64,000 nucleotides of DNA, from assembly GCF_014897315.1 (NCBI RefSeq), contig NZ_JABUYL010000010.1, positions 104,181-168,180 of the forward strand, written 5' to 3'. Shown here piece after piece: positions 1-10,729 of the stretch. The position numbers and the translations under genes were made by a program. The notes under the pieces are model-generated. The model had not been told where the DNA came from. It did not search any database and was given only the letters and a program-made list of their open reading frames with translations. How positions within the stretch are numbered: the stretch's first letter is position 1; every line of letters begins with the position of its first letter. Source of the stretch: Proteus sp. FME41 (GTDB taxonomy: Bacteria > Pseudomonadota > Gammaproteobacteria > Enterobacterales > Enterobacteriaceae).

Positions 1-30
1 ACAGTCATTTTGCTGGGACAGACTTTTCAT

Positions 31-75
31 TTGTATCTTCTATATAGATAGCTATTAATCGCTATATAGATACAA
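31..75. promoter_or_regulatory. Inverted repeat upstream of alaA
   Basis: Arms TTGTATCT (31-38) and AGATACAA (68-75) are perfect complements. The DNA between them carries further imperfect complementarity (AGC at 50-52 against GCT at 61-63, with TATATAG-like flanks). It lies 27 bases before the alaA start, so it could be an operator or a 5'-UTR hairpin. E. coli alaA is controlled by Lrp, but no clear Lrp site can be assigned here. Confidence 0.4.
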
Positions 76-101
76 GTCAGACCCTATTAGGTAAACGCGC
101 T

Positions 102-1316
102 ATGAATCAGATAAAAAAATCAAACAAACTCGAACATGTCTGTTACGACATTAGAGGTCCGGTTTTGCAAGAAGCAAAACGTCTGGAAGAAGAAGGTAAT
201 AAAGTTTTAAAACTCAATATTGGTAACCCAGCCCCTTTTGGTTTTGAAGCTCCTGATGAAATTTTAGTTGATGTTATTCGTAATCTCCCAAGTTCTCAGG
301 GCTATAGTGATTCCAAAGGACTGTTTTCTGCGCGTAAAGCCATCATGCAGCATTATCAAGCCCGTGATATGCGTGATATCACCGTTGAAGATATCTATAT
401 TGGTAATGGTGTTTCTGAATTAATCGTACAAGCAATGCAAGCCTTATTAAATAATGGTGATGAAATGCTTGTACCTGCTCCTGATTACCCTTTATGGACG
501 GCAGCAGTTTCTCTTTCTGGGGGAAATGCCGTTCATTATATGTGTGATGAGCAACAAGGTTGGTTTCCTGATTTAGATGATATTCGCAGTAAAATTACAA
601 AAAATACTCGTGGTATTGTGATTATCAATCCAAACAATCCAACAGGTGCGGTATATAGCAAAGAAATTTTGATGGAAATCGTTGAGATTGCTCGTCAACA
701 TGATCTGATTATTTTTGCTGATGAAATCTACGATAAAATTTTGTATGACGATGCAGAGCATCACTCTATTGCCGCGATGGCACCCGATTTATTAACAGTA
801 ACATTCAACGGGCTATCAAAAACCTACCGTGTTGCCGGTTTCCGCCAAGGTTGGATGGTATTAAATGGCCCTAAAAAACACGCTAAAAGCTATATTGAAG
901 GCTTGAATATGTTAGCGTCGATGCGTTTATGCGCTAACGTTCCTATGCAACATGCGATTCAAACGGCGTTAGGTGGCTACCAAAGTATTAGTGAATTTAT
1001 CCTACCAGGTGGACGCTTATACGAACAACGTAACCGTGCTTGGGAGTTAATCAACCAAATTCCAGGAGTTTCTTGCGTTAAGCCAATGGGCGCATTGTAT
1101 ATGTTCCCTAAAATTGACTTAAACCGTTACAGTATTAAAGACGATCAAAAAATGATCCTCGATTTGTTACTGCAAGAAAAAGTATTACTGGTACAGGGTA
1201 CTGCCTTTAACTGGCCATACCCAGATCACTTCCGTATCGTTACCCTTCCACGTGAAGATGATTTAGATATGGCAATCCAGAAATTTGGTCGTTTTATTGT
1301 GGGTTATCACCAATAA
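102..1316 (+). CDS. alaA: Glutamate-pyruvate aminotransferase AlaA
   Basis: This is a PLP-dependent class I/II aminotransferase that makes alanine from pyruvate and glutamate in the cytoplasm. The 404-residue protein matches the E. coli AlaA (YfbQ) length. It has the fold-type I hallmarks NPNNPTGAVY, an Asp/Tyr motif in FADEIYDKI, and the PLP lysine in NGLSKTYRVAGFRQGW. It is followed by a terminator and then yfbR, as in E. coli. The start is the first ATG of the frame. No anomalies were seen. Confidence 0.95.
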   Translation: MNQIKKSNKLEHVCYDIRGPVLQEAKRLEEEGNKVLKLNIGNPAPFGFEAPDEILVDVIRNLPSSQGYSDSKGLFSARKAIMQHYQARDMRDITVEDIYIGNGVSELIVQAMQALLNNGDEMLVPAPDYPLWTAAVSLSGGNAVHYMCDEQQGWFPDLDDIRSKITKNTRGIVIINPNNPTGAVYSKEILMEIVEIARQHDLIIFADEIYDKILYDDAEHHSIAAMAPDLLTVTFNGLSKTYRVAGFRQGWMVLNGPKKHAKSYIEGLNMLASMRLCANVPMQHAIQTALGGYQSISEFILPGGRLYEQRNRAWELINQIPGVSCVKPMGALYMFPKIDLNRYSIKDDQKMILDLLLQEKVLLVQGTAFNWPYPDHFRIVTLPREDDLDMAIQKFGRFIVGYHQ

Positions 1317-1337
1317 AAATAAGCTAAATTAAAATAA

Positions 1338-1373
1338 AACGCAGTATAACAACTCGTTATATTGCGTTTTTTT
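1338..1373 (+). terminator. Rho-independent terminator after alaA
   Basis: A stem AACGCAGTATAAC pairs with GTTATATTGCGTT across a short AACTC loop and is followed directly by a run of T. It separates alaA from yfbR. Confidence 0.8.
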
Positions 1374-1452
1374 ATTTTCTTTTTTATTAGCGTTTACATC
1401 TGCGTTGTATCCACTCACAATAATGTCTTCAATCACGCAATTGGGAGATATT

Positions 1453-2034
1453 ATGAGTTACTTTTTTGCCCACCTTTCTCGTTTAAAACTCATTACTCGT
1501 TGGCCTTTAATGCGTAATATTCGCCAAGAAAATGTTTCTGAGCACAGTTTACAAGTCGCTTTTGTCGCTCATGCCTTAGCGGTGATTAAAAATCGCAAAT
1601 TTGATGGTAATGTCAACGCCGAGCGTATTGCATTACAAGCAATGTATCATGATGCCAGCGAAGTGATCACTGGTGATATGCCAACACCCATTAAATACCA
1701 TAATCCACAAATTGCTCATGAATATAAAAAAATAGAAAAATATGCACAGCAAAAATTAATTGAAATGTTACCAGAAGAATTACAAGACGATTTTCGTCCG
1801 CTTATTGATGAACAATTACATAGTGAAGAAGAAACATTGATTGTTAAACAGGCAGATAGCTTATGTGCTTACTTAAAATGTCTTGAAGAGCTTGCTGCTG
1901 GTAATAGTGAATTTAATTTAGCTAAAAATCGCTTAGAAAAAACATTAGCAGAAAGACATAGCCCTGAGATGGACTATTTTATGAAAGTGTTTGTACCCGG
2001 TTTTAGCTTATCACTTGATGAGATTAGTGAATAA
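1453..2034 (+). CDS. yfbR: 5'-deoxynucleotidase YfbR (HD domain)
   Basis: A cytoplasmic HD-domain phosphohydrolase that dephosphorylates deoxyribonucleoside 5'-monophosphates. The sequence opens [19 protein letters not shown] and carries the metal-binding signature in [17 protein letters not shown] and [18 protein letters not shown]. The frame extends upstream to 1405, but the ATG at 1453 has GGGAGA seven bases ahead and matches the E. coli N-terminus, giving 193 residues against about 199 in E. coli. It is an independent unit between two terminators. Confidence 0.93.
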   Translation: MSYFFAHLSRLKLITRWPLMRNIRQENVSEHSLQVAFVAHALAVIKNRKFDGNVNAERIALQAMYHDASEVITGDMPTPIKYHNPQIAHEYKKIEKYAQQKLIEMLPEELQDDFRPLIDEQLHSEEETLIVKQADSLCAYLKCLEELAAGNSEFNLAKNRLEKTLAERHSPEMDYFMKVFVPGFSLSLDEISE

Positions 2035-2040
2035 GAAAAT

Positions 2041-2071
2041 CGGCTTATAGTGGTATAACCACCGTAAGCCG
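2041..2071. terminator. Convergent terminator hairpin
   Basis: The arms CGGCTTA and TAAGCCG, with an inner GTGGT/ACCAC pairing, form a long stem between yfbR and the convergent orphan gene. The downstream T tract is modest. It may act in both directions. Confidence 0.6.
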
Positions 2072-2095
2072 AATATCTTTAAATTTAAATAAAAC

Positions 2096-2593
2096 CTAAC
2101 TGTTAAAACTATTTTCATTGCTTATAGAACGAACATAAGGTGAACATATATACTTGTTATTATTAGAGTGTATCTCATTTCCTAATGTAAATTCATCTGT
2201 AGGTATTTTTGTGGTAAGCCATAAATTTTCACTTAAATTAACATTCATTTTTTTTGGATTTTGACTTTTTTCAAAAAATTCATGTGCTTTTTCTGTAGAA
2301 TATCTAGAAATACTCTCATTGATACTATAATTTAAATCTTTAGCTATTTTACTATTTTTAAAATGAGGCAAAACCTCTCTATTACCCTCTAATTTTTTAT
2401 TTTCATGTATCTCATTTAAATCGATAGGATTTTTCATCACGTTATTTGTTTTTTTTGTACCGAAAAATTTAACAATGCTATTTTTAATACTGCTAATATT
2501 TGATGCTAATTTTGAAAAAATAGATTCTTTCTTTTCAAAACCAATACCAGTAACTATTCCTACTTTATTTTTTGTTTCAATGGGACCAATCAT
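2096..2593 (-). CDS. Orphan AT-rich hypothetical protein
   Basis: I do not recognise this 165-residue protein. It starts MIGPIETKNKVGIVTGIGF and is rich in Asn, Lys, Ser and Ile. It has no signal peptide or obvious membrane span, and only a basic segment around residues 25-50 with mild amphipathic character. A good ribosome site (AAGGTG, about six bases before ATG) supports expression. It is inserted between yfbR and yfbS, which are neighbours in E. coli, and has a lower GC content than either. The composition fits a recently acquired or secreted protein, but nothing shows a function. Confidence 0.6.
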   Translation of the reverse strand: MIGPIETKNKVGIVTGIGFEKKESIFSKLASNISSIKNSIVKFFGTKKTNNVMKNPIDLNEIHENKKLEGNREVLPHFKNSKIAKDLNYSINESISRYSTEKAHEFFEKSQNPKKMNVNLSENLWLTTKIPTDEFTLGNEIHSNNNKYICSPYVRSISNENSFNS

Positions 2594-2722
2594 ATTACAC
2601 CTTATCTATAACACTAATGTATAGATAAAGAATACACTTCTGATTTAAATTAGTTTTCAGAAAAAAAACATCTATAAATATATTATATGTCACATATAAC
2701 AAGCCACCGCCTAATAAATAAA

Positions 2723-2754
2723 AAACGCCGTTCATTAATTAACAAACGACGTTT
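2723..2754 (-). terminator. Terminator of yfbS
   Basis: On the minus strand AAACGTCGTT pairs with AACGGCGTTT (one G-U) and is followed by TTTTATTT. It lies just past the yfbS stop codon. Confidence 0.8.
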
Positions 2755-2777
2755 CAGTAAAACAAAAATATAGATAT

Positions 2778-4625
2778 TTAGAATGGGAATAATAGCGGAA
2801 TAAGGAAGACACTTATTAGCATCACGATGATGGTAAAAGGTACTCCAATTTTGAGAAAATCTGCAAATTTATACCCACCTGGTTCAAGAATTAACGTATT
2901 TACAGGTGATGAAACAGGTGTCATAAAGGCGGCTGATGCAGCAACACCAATTACCATGGCAAAGGGTAAAGGAGAAACATCCATTTGATTAGCAGCCGCG
3001 ATAGCAATAGGCGCCATTAATACTGCCGTCGCTGTATTTGAGATAAACAAACCAATTGATGCACAGAGTATAAATAGACACACCAACATGACTTGAGGGC
3101 CAGCACTACCCGCAACATCCATTAAGCCATTAACAATAAGTTCGATCCCCCCAGTTTTCTGCAATGCAGCAGCAAATGGCATCATACCTACGATCAAAAT
3201 AATGCTAGGCCAATGGATAGAACGATAAGCACTTTCCATATCAATACAGCGGAATTTTCCCATTAACAAGCACGCGATTAAAGCAGCAATAAAGTTAGGC
3301 ACTTCATTCGTCACCATTAACGCCACCATTAAGGCTAATGAAAATAAAGCATGAGGTGCTTGTGATGAAGCTGGGGCTACCGTTTCAATTTCTGCTGCTA
3401 AATTTAAGACGATAAAATTACGTGGTTTAGTCGATAAAATACGAATAAGTTTCCAATCACCAATAACGAGTAACACGTCACCAAGGCGTAATGGCTCATC
3501 GACTATTTTACCTGGTAATGCACTACCTTCACGTCGAATAGCCACAACATTTAACCCATAACGAGTACGGAATTTAATTTCTCTTAGCGATTTTCCTAAT
3601 AACTCAGAATCAGGATTCATGGATACTTCAGCCAGTCCTACATCACGAGACTGTTCAGAGAAATACTCACCTCGTAATACCATAGGCTCTAGCATTTGTT
3701 CACGGCAAAATTCACGTAAATCGACATCACTGGATGACATATCGATTAATAAAACATCGCGCTCTCTTAATTCCGTTCCCCCTGTGGCACTGACCATAAC
3801 ACGCCGAAACCGCCTCCAGCGTTCAATACCGACAACGTTTGCACCATAACGAGAACGTAAATGTAATTCATCCAATGAATGTCCAACCAGTGGTGAACCT
3901 TTACGTATTGCTAAACGACGAGCTCGCCCCGCTAATTGATAATCGCGAATAAGATCACGGAACGTCCGACGATATGCTTCTTTTTGCTTGCCATTATCGT
4001 TATTTCCTAACCAACGGCGAACCACCAGCATATATAAAATACCGGCAAATAATACCGCAATACCAATGGGTGTAATGGAGAAAAATTGAAAACTGGGTAA
4101 GCCTTCTCTGACTAATTCGCTATTAACAACCATATTAGGCGGTGTCGCCACTAAGGTCATTAATCCACTAATAAGGCCTGCAAAACCCAGAGGCATCATT
4201 AAACGCCCTGGTGATGTTTTCATTCGAGCCGCAACACTCAATACAACAGGAATAAAAATGGCAACTACGCCTGTTGAGCTCATAAAAGCCCCCAGACTTG
4301 CAACACATATCATTAATAGCACAAGCATTTTGACTTCACTGCTACCCGCAACTCGAACCAGCCAGTCTCCCATTTGATAAGCCACGCCTGTTCTCACTAA
4401 CCCTTCGCCGATAACAAAAAGGGCAGCAATAAGTAATACGTTAGGATCACTAAATCCTACTGTGGCTTCATTTAATGAAAGTGTACCGCTAAGAACGAAT
4501 GCAATGATGACAAGTAAAGCGACCACATCCATACGGATTTTATTGGTCGTAAAAAGGACAATAGCTATCAATAGCAGGCTTAAAACCCATAATAGTTCGC
4601 TATTCAAAATGGCCTCGATCAGCAA
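2778..4625 (-). CDS. yfbS: SLC13/DASS-type anion transporter with two TrkA-C domains, YfbS
   Basis: An inner-membrane permease of the divalent-anion:sodium symporter type. The 615 residues contain two hydrophobic blocks (about 1-205 and 400-615) flanking a soluble centre with two TrkA-C/RCK-C-like repeats (residues about 235-290 and 320-375; [22 protein letters not shown] and its second copy). Family-typical stretches are ATPPNMVVN and [14 protein letters not shown]. The substrate is unknown in E. coli YfbS. It is oriented against yfbR and precedes yfbT and yfbU as in E. coli. Confidence 0.9.
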   Translation of the reverse strand: MLIEAILNSELLWVLSLLLIAIVLFTTNKIRMDVVALLVIIAFVLSGTLSLNEATVGFSDPNVLLIAALFVIGEGLVRTGVAYQMGDWLVRVAGSSEVKMLVLLMICVASLGAFMSSTGVVAIFIPVVLSVAARMKTSPGRLMMPLGFAGLISGLMTLVATPPNMVVNSELVREGLPSFQFFSITPIGIAVLFAGILYMLVVRRWLGNNDNGKQKEAYRRTFRDLIRDYQLAGRARRLAIRKGSPLVGHSLDELHLRSRYGANVVGIERWRRFRRVMVSATGGTELRERDVLLIDMSSSDVDLREFCREQMLEPMVLRGEYFSEQSRDVGLAEVSMNPDSELLGKSLREIKFRTRYGLNVVAIRREGSALPGKIVDEPLRLGDVLLVIGDWKLIRILSTKPRNFIVLNLAAEIETVAPASSQAPHALFSLALMVALMVTNEVPNFIAALIACLLMGKFRCIDMESAYRSIHWPSIILIVGMMPFAAALQKTGGIELIVNGLMDVAGSAGPQVMLVCLFILCASIGLFISNTATAVLMAPIAIAAANQMDVSPLPFAMVIGVAASAAFMTPVSSPVNTLILEPGGYKFADFLKIGVPFTIIVMLISVFLIPLLFPF

Positions 4626-4716
4626 TAAGTGAAAACAGGTTAAGACATCAATTCACTACATTGATAAGTAGACCATTTTTACAACAATAAGTCTTCTAGT
4701 ATGATCAAAGAAAAGA

Positions 4717-5379
4717 CTATCTTTTGTGCGTTATTATCACTTCTTCAGCTTGCTTCTCGATTTGAATATCATTTAAAGAATCAATAATTAAATGAATCTC
4801 ATTACGACGTGGAAGGGAAAGAGGCGCATGAACAGCAACCACTTGGCATCCGGCATCTAAACCCGAGTAGATACCCGCGGCAGCATCTTCAAAAACCACA
4901 CAATCTTGTGGTAATAAACCCAGTTTTTTTGCTCCTAAAAGGTAAGGCTCAGGATTCGGTTTACCTTTATGAATACATTCAGCCGTTACCCAATATTTAG
5001 GCTCAGGAATACCCGTAACTGATTGACGTGTGGACGCAATTGGAACAGTGCCCGAAGTCACGATTGCCCAAGGAATAGTTAACTCATTTAAACGATTAAT
5101 TAGCTCAATCGCCCCCGGAAGAGGCGCTAAACCTTCTGTTTTCGTTGATTCTAGTTTTTCTAACCAACGAAAAGTTTCCGTTATCTCTTGTTCGGTTGCA
5201 TTAGGCATAAAATGGCGAATCGACTCAATGGCAGGCTTTCCATGAATATAATCATTAATCTCTTGTGTTGATACCCCAACACGCTCACCAAACAGCGCCC
5301 AACAATGTTCAACAACGGGTAGTGAATCGACTAATGTTCCATCTAAATCAAACAGAAAACCTTTACATGTGATTGCCAT
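4717..5379 (-). CDS. yfbT: HAD-family sugar phosphatase YfbT (HxpA)
   Basis: A haloacid-dehalogenase superfamily phosphatase acting on small sugar phosphates. Motif I is FDLDGTLVDS near the N-terminus (nucleophilic Asp), motif II is AIVTSGT, motif III Lys is in HKGKPNPEPYLLGA, and motif IV is VVFEDAAAGIYSGLDAG. The 220-residue length fits YfbT (about 216). It lies upstream of yfbS on the same strand with a 91-base gap, and 34 bases downstream of yfbU, so it is probably co-transcribed with yfbU. Confidence 0.9.
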   Translation of the reverse strand: MAITCKGFLFDLDGTLVDSLPVVEHCWALFGERVGVSTQEINDYIHGKPAIESIRHFMPNATEQEITETFRWLEKLESTKTEGLAPLPGAIELINRLNELTIPWAIVTSGTVPIASTRQSVTGIPEPKYWVTAECIHKGKPNPEPYLLGAKKLGLLPQDCVVFEDAAAGIYSGLDAGCQVVAVHAPLSLPRRNEIHLIIDSLNDIQIEKQAEEVIITHKR

Positions 5380-5413
5380 ATTTTATGCCTACCTTACAGT
5401 GATGCGTTAATTA

Positions 5414-5908
5414 TTACGCATTAAGTATTTGCTGGATTTCAACTGCGCTAAGGTGATATTGACGGGGACACGCTAACCAGACTGCAAGCATTCTTTGGTA
5501 TTTTTCCCACATTGGTGTTTGCGAGTTAAAACCATGACTGCCACTATCAAAATGAGTATAGCGCCCTTCTGTATTTACCATAAAGCGAACATAACTAAGA
5601 TAACGGGATTCTGTCGCGGCATCAAAGCCCATAAATGCGACCCGACGAGCATCAGGCATGTCTTGCTCTTTTAAGTTATCACGAGAAACTTGCAGTGCAT
5701 GGTACATTTCCATGATGTTAATAATAGTACGACAGGTTTCTTCAGTCATTTCATCAAAATCGCGGTCAAGTTCGCGTAATTGCAATCCATAGCCACGTTC
5801 AATAATAGTCTGATAGCGACGATAACGTTCAGCGTTATCAGGATCCATCATAGTCATCATTTTATATTGATTAGAGAGGATCAAGCGTTGTGCGTGTGTC
5901 ATTTCCAT
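5414..5908 (-). CDS. yfbU: YfbU family protein
   Basis: A conserved enterobacterial cytoplasmic protein of unknown biochemical role; E. coli YfbU has been linked to cell death under overproduction. The 164 residues match the family from end to end ([36 protein letters not shown]). Two adjacent ATG codons exist (5911 and 5908); the second matches the E. coli N-terminus and is eight bases from GGAG, so I use it. Its neighbours yfbT and yfbV are as in E. coli. Confidence 0.92.
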   Translation of the reverse strand: MEMTHAQRLILSNQYKMMTMMDPDNAERYRRYQTIIERGYGLQLRELDRDFDEMTEETCRTIINIMEMYHALQVSRDNLKEQDMPDARRVAFMGFDAATESRYLSYVRFMVNTEGRYTHFDSGSHGFNSQTPMWEKYQRMLAVWLACPRQYHLSAVEIQQILNA

Positions 5909-6047
5909 CATTAATTCTCCAAAGAAATCATTGAGAAGAGCATGACATTAATCAAAAGTATTGAGTAGTGCTAACTACGCGTTTTTTGATCTCAACAGGG
6001 TAATTCAGATGACAATCAGGACAAACGAAGAAGGTAGAACATAGGTT

Positions 6048-6503
6048 CTACACATCATCAAGAAAAGAGCGATCAAGTTGTTTAAAAGCACGTTTTAATA
6101 AATGCGCTAAAGAAAGGTAAGTCGGTGTTTGTTCTACTGGGGCTAAAGCAATACCTGCGGCTTCGAATTTCTCACGAATTTCATAAAACCAACGCAGTAA
6201 TGCAGCAGGAAGTGGCGTTGCAGCCCGTTTACCTAACCACCATAATCCTTGCATTGGTAAGCTACATGCAAATAACGCTGTTGTGATGGCAGGTCCTAAA
6301 TTACCGCCTAATGCGATTTGCCACGTCATTGTAAAAATAGCAATAGGTGGCATATAACGAATACCAAATCGTGTTGCTTTGACCATACGGTTTTCTGGAA
6401 AAACAGGCGCTAACTGCTTTTCAACCGGCCAGGTTTTTAAATACTCGTTACCCAAACGAAGCTTTTTAAAAAAGCCGGGGGGAGTCACTGTCGGTTCGCT
6501 CAT
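6048..6503 (-). CDS. yfbV: UPF0208 membrane protein YfbV
   Basis: An inner-membrane protein of 151 residues with two closely spaced hydrophobic segments (roughly residues 45-95), the pattern of YfbV. E. coli YfbV affects Ter macrodomain separation. The conserved segment [20 protein letters not shown] is clear. The frame can start at 6518, but the ATG at 6503 opens [10 protein letters not shown] and better fits the family length. It is divergent from ackA, as in E. coli. Confidence 0.9.
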   Translation of the reverse strand: MSEPTVTPPGFFKKLRLGNEYLKTWPVEKQLAPVFPENRMVKATRFGIRYMPPIAIFTMTWQIALGGNLGPAITTALFACSLPMQGLWWLGKRAATPLPAALLRWFYEIREKFEAAGIALAPVEQTPTYLSLAHLLKRAFKQLDRSFLDDV

Positions 6504-6825
6504 AATGACCTCAATCAATTTCTTCTGTAACTTTTAAAATATATCTATAAAGAATAAAAATCTTTTAGTAGAATTAAGTATATTTTGTCTTTGTTGCCTT
6601 TACTCTGTATCCTGTGCCCATTCTAAAGGTTTGTGGCAATAAAGCGCTATATTTTGTTTGCCGGCGTGATTTTCAACCCTTTTCGCCGATTTTAACGCGA
6701 AAAGTTAATGGGTGAATAAAAATCGTCCAATTAATGATTGGCAACTATAATTAGCATCAAGTTTTTTACTTTAAGCATGATGCGCGTCATTAATGTCATC
6801 ATAGTAATGCGATAGGCTTTTATGA

Positions 6826-6856
6826 TTGACGTTTTATTAACCACCGTCTTTATAAT
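6826..6856 (+). promoter_or_regulatory. Candidate ackA promoter
   Basis: TTGACG (6826-6831) and TATAAT (6851-6856) lie 40-70 bases before ackA with a 19-base spacer; TTTATA two bases upstream gives 17. The whole yfbV-ackA gap (6504-6895) holds no other gene. Confidence 0.5.
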
Positions 6857-6895
6857 ATAAAAGACACTACGACAACAAGATAAATAGGTAATTCC

Positions 6896-8098
6896 ATGTC
6901 AAGTAAGCTGGTGCTGGTACTGAACTGCGGTAGTTCTTCTCTTAAATTTGCAATTATCAACCCAGAAAATGGTGAAGAATTCCTTTCAGGTTTGGCTGAA
7001 TGCTTCAACCTTCCTGAAGCCCGCCTGAAGTGGAAAATGGATGGCCAGAAACACGAAGCTGCGTTAGGCGCAGGCGCTGCCCATAGCGAAGCATTAAACT
7101 TTATCGTTAATACGATCCTGGCTGAAAAACCAGAACTTTCTGCACAAATTGCTTCAATTGGTCACCGTATTGTTCACGGTGGTGAGAAATTTACATCATC
7201 TGTTATTATCACAGATGAAGTTATTCAAGGTATTGAAGCTGCTATCCCGTTTGCACCATTGCACAACCCAGCTCACCTTATTGGTATTGAAGAAGCGCGT
7301 AAAGCTTTCCCTCATTTAATTGAGAAAATGGTTGCAGTCTTTGACACTGCATTCCATCAAACAATGCCAGAAGAAGCTTATCTGTATGCTCTGCCATACA
7401 GCTTATATAAAGATCACAGCATCCGTCGTTACGGTGCTCACGGAACTAGCCATTTCTACGTTTCTCGTGAAGCCGCTAAATTGTTAAATAAACCCGTTGA
7501 TGAACTGAATGTAATCACTTGCCACTTAGGTAATGGGGGTTCTGTTTCAGCTATCGTTAATGGTAAATGTGTTGATACTTCAATGGGGCTGACACCATTA
7601 GAAGGTTTAGTCATGGGTACACGTAGTGGTGATATCGACCCTGCTATCGTATTCCATTTGCACGATACTTTAGGTATGAGCGTTGAAAACATCAACAAAC
7701 TGCTGACTAAAGAATCGGGTCTGTTAGGGTTAACAGAAGTCACTAGTGACTGCCGTTATGTTGAAGATAACTACGACACTAAAGCTGATGCTAAACGTGC
7801 AATGGATGTTTACTGCCATCGCTTAGCAAAATATATCGGTTCTTACTGTGCACTGATGGAAGGCCGTTTAGATGCTATTATCTTTACTGGTGGTATCGGT
7901 GAAAATGCAGCAATGGTACGTGAATTATCCCTGAAAAAACTGGCACTGTTAGGTTTTGAAGTGGATCATCAACGTAACTTAGATGCACGTTTCGGTAAAT
8001 CAGGTTCTATCACTACCGATAACAGCCGTCTTGCTGTTGTTATCCCAACTAACGAAGAGTTAGTTATCGCTCAGGATGCTAGTCGCCTGACCGCTTAA
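6896..8098 (+). CDS. ackA: Acetate kinase AckA
   Basis: Catalyses acetyl phosphate + ADP to acetate + ATP in the cytoplasm and is the second step of acetate overflow. The 400 residues match the family length. Hallmarks are the N-terminal [12 protein letters not shown], the HRIVHGG motif, [21 protein letters not shown] and the C-terminal FTGGIGENA nucleotide loop. It is 77 bases ahead of pta on the same strand and very likely shares its transcript. The start is unambiguous. Confidence 0.97.
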   Translation: MSSKLVLVLNCGSSSLKFAIINPENGEEFLSGLAECFNLPEARLKWKMDGQKHEAALGAGAAHSEALNFIVNTILAEKPELSAQIASIGHRIVHGGEKFTSSVIITDEVIQGIEAAIPFAPLHNPAHLIGIEEARKAFPHLIEKMVAVFDTAFHQTMPEEAYLYALPYSLYKDHSIRRYGAHGTSHFYVSREAAKLLNKPVDELNVITCHLGNGGSVSAIVNGKCVDTSMGLTPLEGLVMGTRSGDIDPAIVFHLHDTLGMSVENINKLLTKESGLLGLTEVTSDCRYVEDNYDTKADAKRAMDVYCHRLAKYIGSYCALMEGRLDAIIFTGGIGENAAMVRELSLKKLALLGFEVDHQRNLDARFGKSGSITTDNSRLAVVIPTNEELVIAQDASRLTA

Positions 8099-8175
8099 GT
8101 TCTTTGATGTACTGTCAGTGTAATGCTGGCAGTACTGTTTTACATAACGAGCAACCGATATTTAAAGAGGTTTCC

Positions 8176-10320
8176 GTGTCCCGTACAATTATGCTAGTCC
8201 CAACTGATACACGCGTAGGTTTAACCAGCGTCAGCTTGGGTGTTATCCGTTCTATGGAACAAAAAGGCGTTAGCCTTAGCGTGTTCAAGCCAATTGCACA
8301 ACCTCGTGTAAAAGGCGCACTAGATCAAACAACTGCTATCATCCGCTCTCACTCCACTATTCAATCATCAGAACCTTTAAATATGGATTATGTTGAGTCT
8401 CTGCTCAGCTCAAACCAAAAAGATGTTCTGATGGAAGAAATCGTTGCGAGATACCATGAAAATACCGCTGATGCAGAAGTTGTTCTCATCGAAGGTCTGG
8501 TGCCTATGCGCAAGCACCCTTTTGCACAATCATTAAACTATGAAATTGCAAAAACATTAGGTGCTGAGATTGTTTTCGTTACTGCACTAGGTAACAACAC
8601 CGCAGAACAGCTAAAAGAGCGTATTGAATTTGCGCGCGCTGAATTCGGCGGTGTTAAAAACCAAAACATCACTGGTGTGATTGTTAACAAGCTAAATGCT
8701 CCTGTTGATGATCAAGGTCGTACTCGTCCTGACTTATCAGAAATTTTTGATGATTCAAGTAAAGCGACTATCGCAAATGTCGATTTAAAAACCATTGAAA
8801 AAAATAGCCCACTGCCTTTATTGGGTTGCATTCCTTGGAACTTCGATTTAATCGCTACTCGTGCAACAGATATGGCAAAACACTTAAATGCGACTATCGT
8901 CAATAAAGGCGATATAGAAACCCGTCGTATTAAATCTGTTACTTTCTGTGCGCGTAGCATCCCTCACATGTTAGAACATTTCCGCCCAGGTTCACTGTTA
9001 GTGACTTCTGCGGATCGTCCTGATGTGTTAGTTTCAGCCTGTCTTGCTGCAATGAATGGCGTTGAAATTGGTGCAATCTTACTTACTGGCGGCTACCAAA
9101 TTGATGCGCCAATCAAGCAACTTTGCGACCGTGCGTTTGAAACTGGCCTTCCTATCTTTATGGTGAATGCAAATACTTGGCAGACTTCTTTAAATCTGCA
9201 AAGCTTTAGCTTAGAAGTACCTGCAGATGACCATGAACGTATCGAGAAAATTCAGAACTATGTTGCTCAACATATTAATGCTGAATGGATCGATTCACTG
9301 ACTGCTAACTCTGAACGCCCTAACCGCTTATCACCACCTGCTTTCCGTTATCAATTAACAGAATTAGCACGTAAAGCGAAAAAACGTATCGTTTTACCTG
9401 AAGGTGATGAACCTCGTACCGTTAAAGCCGCTGCAATTTGTGCAGAACGCGGTATTGCAAGCTGCGTCCTCTTAGGTGACCCTGAAGAAATTCGTCGTGT
9501 TGCAGCTGCTCAAGGTGTTGAATTAGGCACGGGTATTGAGTTAGTCAACCCTAAAGAAGTTCGTGAAATTTATGTACCACATTTAGTTGAGCTACGTAAA
9601 AATAAAGGTATGACCGAAGTAGTTGCTCGTGAACAGTTAGAAGATAACGTGGTTCTGGGTACATTAATGCTAGAAAAAGGCGAAGTAGACGGCCTTGTTT
9701 CTGGTGCCGTTCATACAACCGCTAACACTATTCGCCCACCACTTCAGTTAATCAAAACTGCACCAGGTAGCTCATTAGTGTCTTCTGTGTTCTTTATGCT
9801 GTTACCAGAACAAGTGTATGTTTATGGTGACTGTGCAATTAACCCAGATCCAACGGCTGAACAACTGGCTGAAATCGCCATTCAATCTGCAGACTCTGCT
9901 ATTGCATTCGGTATCGACCCTCGCGTTGCGATGATCTCTTACTCTACAGGTAACTCTGGTGCAGGTAGTGATGTAGAGAAAGTGCGTGAAGCGACACGTT
10001 TAGCACAAGAAAAACGTCCTGATCTGATCATTGATGGTCCTTTACAATACGACGCGGCTGTTATGGCTGACGTTGCTAAATCGAAAGCACCAAATTCACC
10101 TGTTGCAGGTAAAGCAACTGTGTTTATCTTCCCTGATCTGAACACCGGTAATACTACATATAAAGCGGTACAACGTTCAGCTGACTTGGTTTCAATCGGA
10201 CCAATGTTACAAGGTATGCGTAAACCAGTGAATGACCTTTCTCGTGGTGCATTAGTAGACGATATCGTCTACACCGTTGCGTTGACAGCTATTCAAGCAA
10301 GCCAACAAGAAAACGCATAA
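8176..10320 (+). CDS. pta: Phosphate acetyltransferase Pta
   Basis: Interconverts acetyl-CoA + phosphate and acetyl phosphate + CoA. It is the long enterobacterial form: an N-terminal P-loop-like/BioD-like regulatory domain (about 1-220), a DRTGG domain (about 220-370) and the C-terminal PTA_PTB catalytic domain (about 390-714, with [19 protein letters not shown]). An upstream ATG at 8104 exists, but the GTG at 8176 follows AAAGAGG by five bases and gives [20 protein letters not shown] and 714 residues, exactly the E. coli length. Confidence 0.95.
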   Translation: MSRTIMLVPTDTRVGLTSVSLGVIRSMEQKGVSLSVFKPIAQPRVKGALDQTTAIIRSHSTIQSSEPLNMDYVESLLSSNQKDVLMEEIVARYHENTADAEVVLIEGLVPMRKHPFAQSLNYEIAKTLGAEIVFVTALGNNTAEQLKERIEFARAEFGGVKNQNITGVIVNKLNAPVDDQGRTRPDLSEIFDDSSKATIANVDLKTIEKNSPLPLLGCIPWNFDLIATRATDMAKHLNATIVNKGDIETRRIKSVTFCARSIPHMLEHFRPGSLLVTSADRPDVLVSACLAAMNGVEIGAILLTGGYQIDAPIKQLCDRAFETGLPIFMVNANTWQTSLNLQSFSLEVPADDHERIEKIQNYVAQHINAEWIDSLTANSERPNRLSPPAFRYQLTELARKAKKRIVLPEGDEPRTVKAAAICAERGIASCVLLGDPEEIRRVAAAQGVELGTGIELVNPKEVREIYVPHLVELRKNKGMTEVVAREQLEDNVVLGTLMLEKGEVDGLVSGAVHTTANTIRPPLQLIKTAPGSSLVSSVFFMLLPEQVYVYGDCAINPDPTAEQLAEIAIQSADSAIAFGIDPRVAMISYSTGNSGAGSDVEKVREATRLAQEKRPDLIIDGPLQYDAAVMADVAKSKAPNSPVAGKATVFIFPDLNTGNTTYKAVQRSADLVSIGPMLQGMRKPVNDLSRGALVDDIVYTVALTAIQASQQENA

Positions 10321-10346
10321 TTATTGAAGTTCGCTTCAAATAAAAA

Positions 10347-10381
10347 AACGCCAGATGATTAATTTCATCTGGCGTTTTTTT
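10347..10381 (+). terminator. Terminator of ackA-pta
   Basis: The stem ACGCCAGATGA / TCATCTGGCGT is followed by seven T. A run of A on the other side lets it work on the minus strand too, where it would stop any transcript from the orphan sok-like promoter. Confidence 0.9.
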
Positions 10382-10402
10382 ATTCTACAGATTTTTTATT
10401 TG

Positions 10403-10467
10403 ACTAAAATTCGAGGCAGTCTCAAAGCAGACAACTTGATTCTGTCTCCTTTATAAAAGAGTGTCAA
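10403..10467 (-). repeat. Orphan copy of the sok promoter/antitoxin region
   Basis: These 65 bases are identical to 10660-10724, the Sok antitoxin promoter and 5' part of the neighbouring hok locus. The minus-strand TTGACA (10462-10467), a 17-base spacer and CAGAAT (10439-10444) are preserved. No Hok reading frame follows, and the Sok-type terminator stem is lost: only its first arm remains, joined to the pta terminator region. It is either a remnant of a duplicated hok/sok locus or a second source of antisense RNA. Confidence 0.75.
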
Positions 10468-10630
10468 ATAAAATCACATATATAAACACTCGACATAAAA
10501 ACAACTAACACATTGATTTTACTTGCTTATTTATATCTTTATTATTCATAAAAAGATAGGAATGGGGTGAGTTTCTGTTAGTATGCAGGCGGGTGCTTGG
10601 ATCATTTTGGTTCAAGCATTTGCAGGAGCC

Positions 10631-10689
10631 AAAAAGACGAAAGCCCCGAATTTTAATTTACTAAAATTCGAGGCAGTCTCAAAGCAGAC
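10631..10689 (-). ncRNA. Sok-like antisense antitoxin RNA
   Basis: On the minus strand TTGACA (10719-10724) and CAGAAT (10696-10701) with an ideal 17-base spacer predict a start near 10689. The transcript would end at the stem GCCTCGAATTTTA / TAAAATTCGGGGC followed by TTTCGTCTTTTT. It is fully complementary to the hok leader just upstream of the toxin start, as in hok/sok type I systems. Ends are predictions. Confidence 0.65.
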
Positions 10690-10724
10690 AACTTGATTCT
10701 GTCTCCTTTATAAAAGAGTGTCAA
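10660..10724. repeat. Second copy of the 65-bp perfect direct repeat
   Basis: Identical over 65 bases to 10403-10467 at a 257-base period. In this copy it contains the complete Sok promoter and the translation-proximal leader of hok. Confidence 0.95.
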
Positions 10725-10729
10725 GAGAA

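Larger units (their letters stand above)
10589..10729 (+). promoter_or_regulatory. hok mRNA leader
   Basis: The stretch beginning GGGTGCTTGG resembles the 5' end of E. coli hok-family mRNAs (GGGTGCTTGA type) and can fold back (GCTTGGA with TTCAAGC). It is followed by the GAAAGCCCCG...CGAGGC element seen in hok leaders. A frame from the ATG at 10583 runs through much of the leader, but whether a mok-like peptide is made cannot be judged. The exact transcript start is inferred. Confidence 0.5.

Noticed and set aside
1405..1452. Longer N-terminus of YfbR
   Set aside because: The ATG at 1453 has a good ribosome site and matches the E. coli protein start; the extension has neither.
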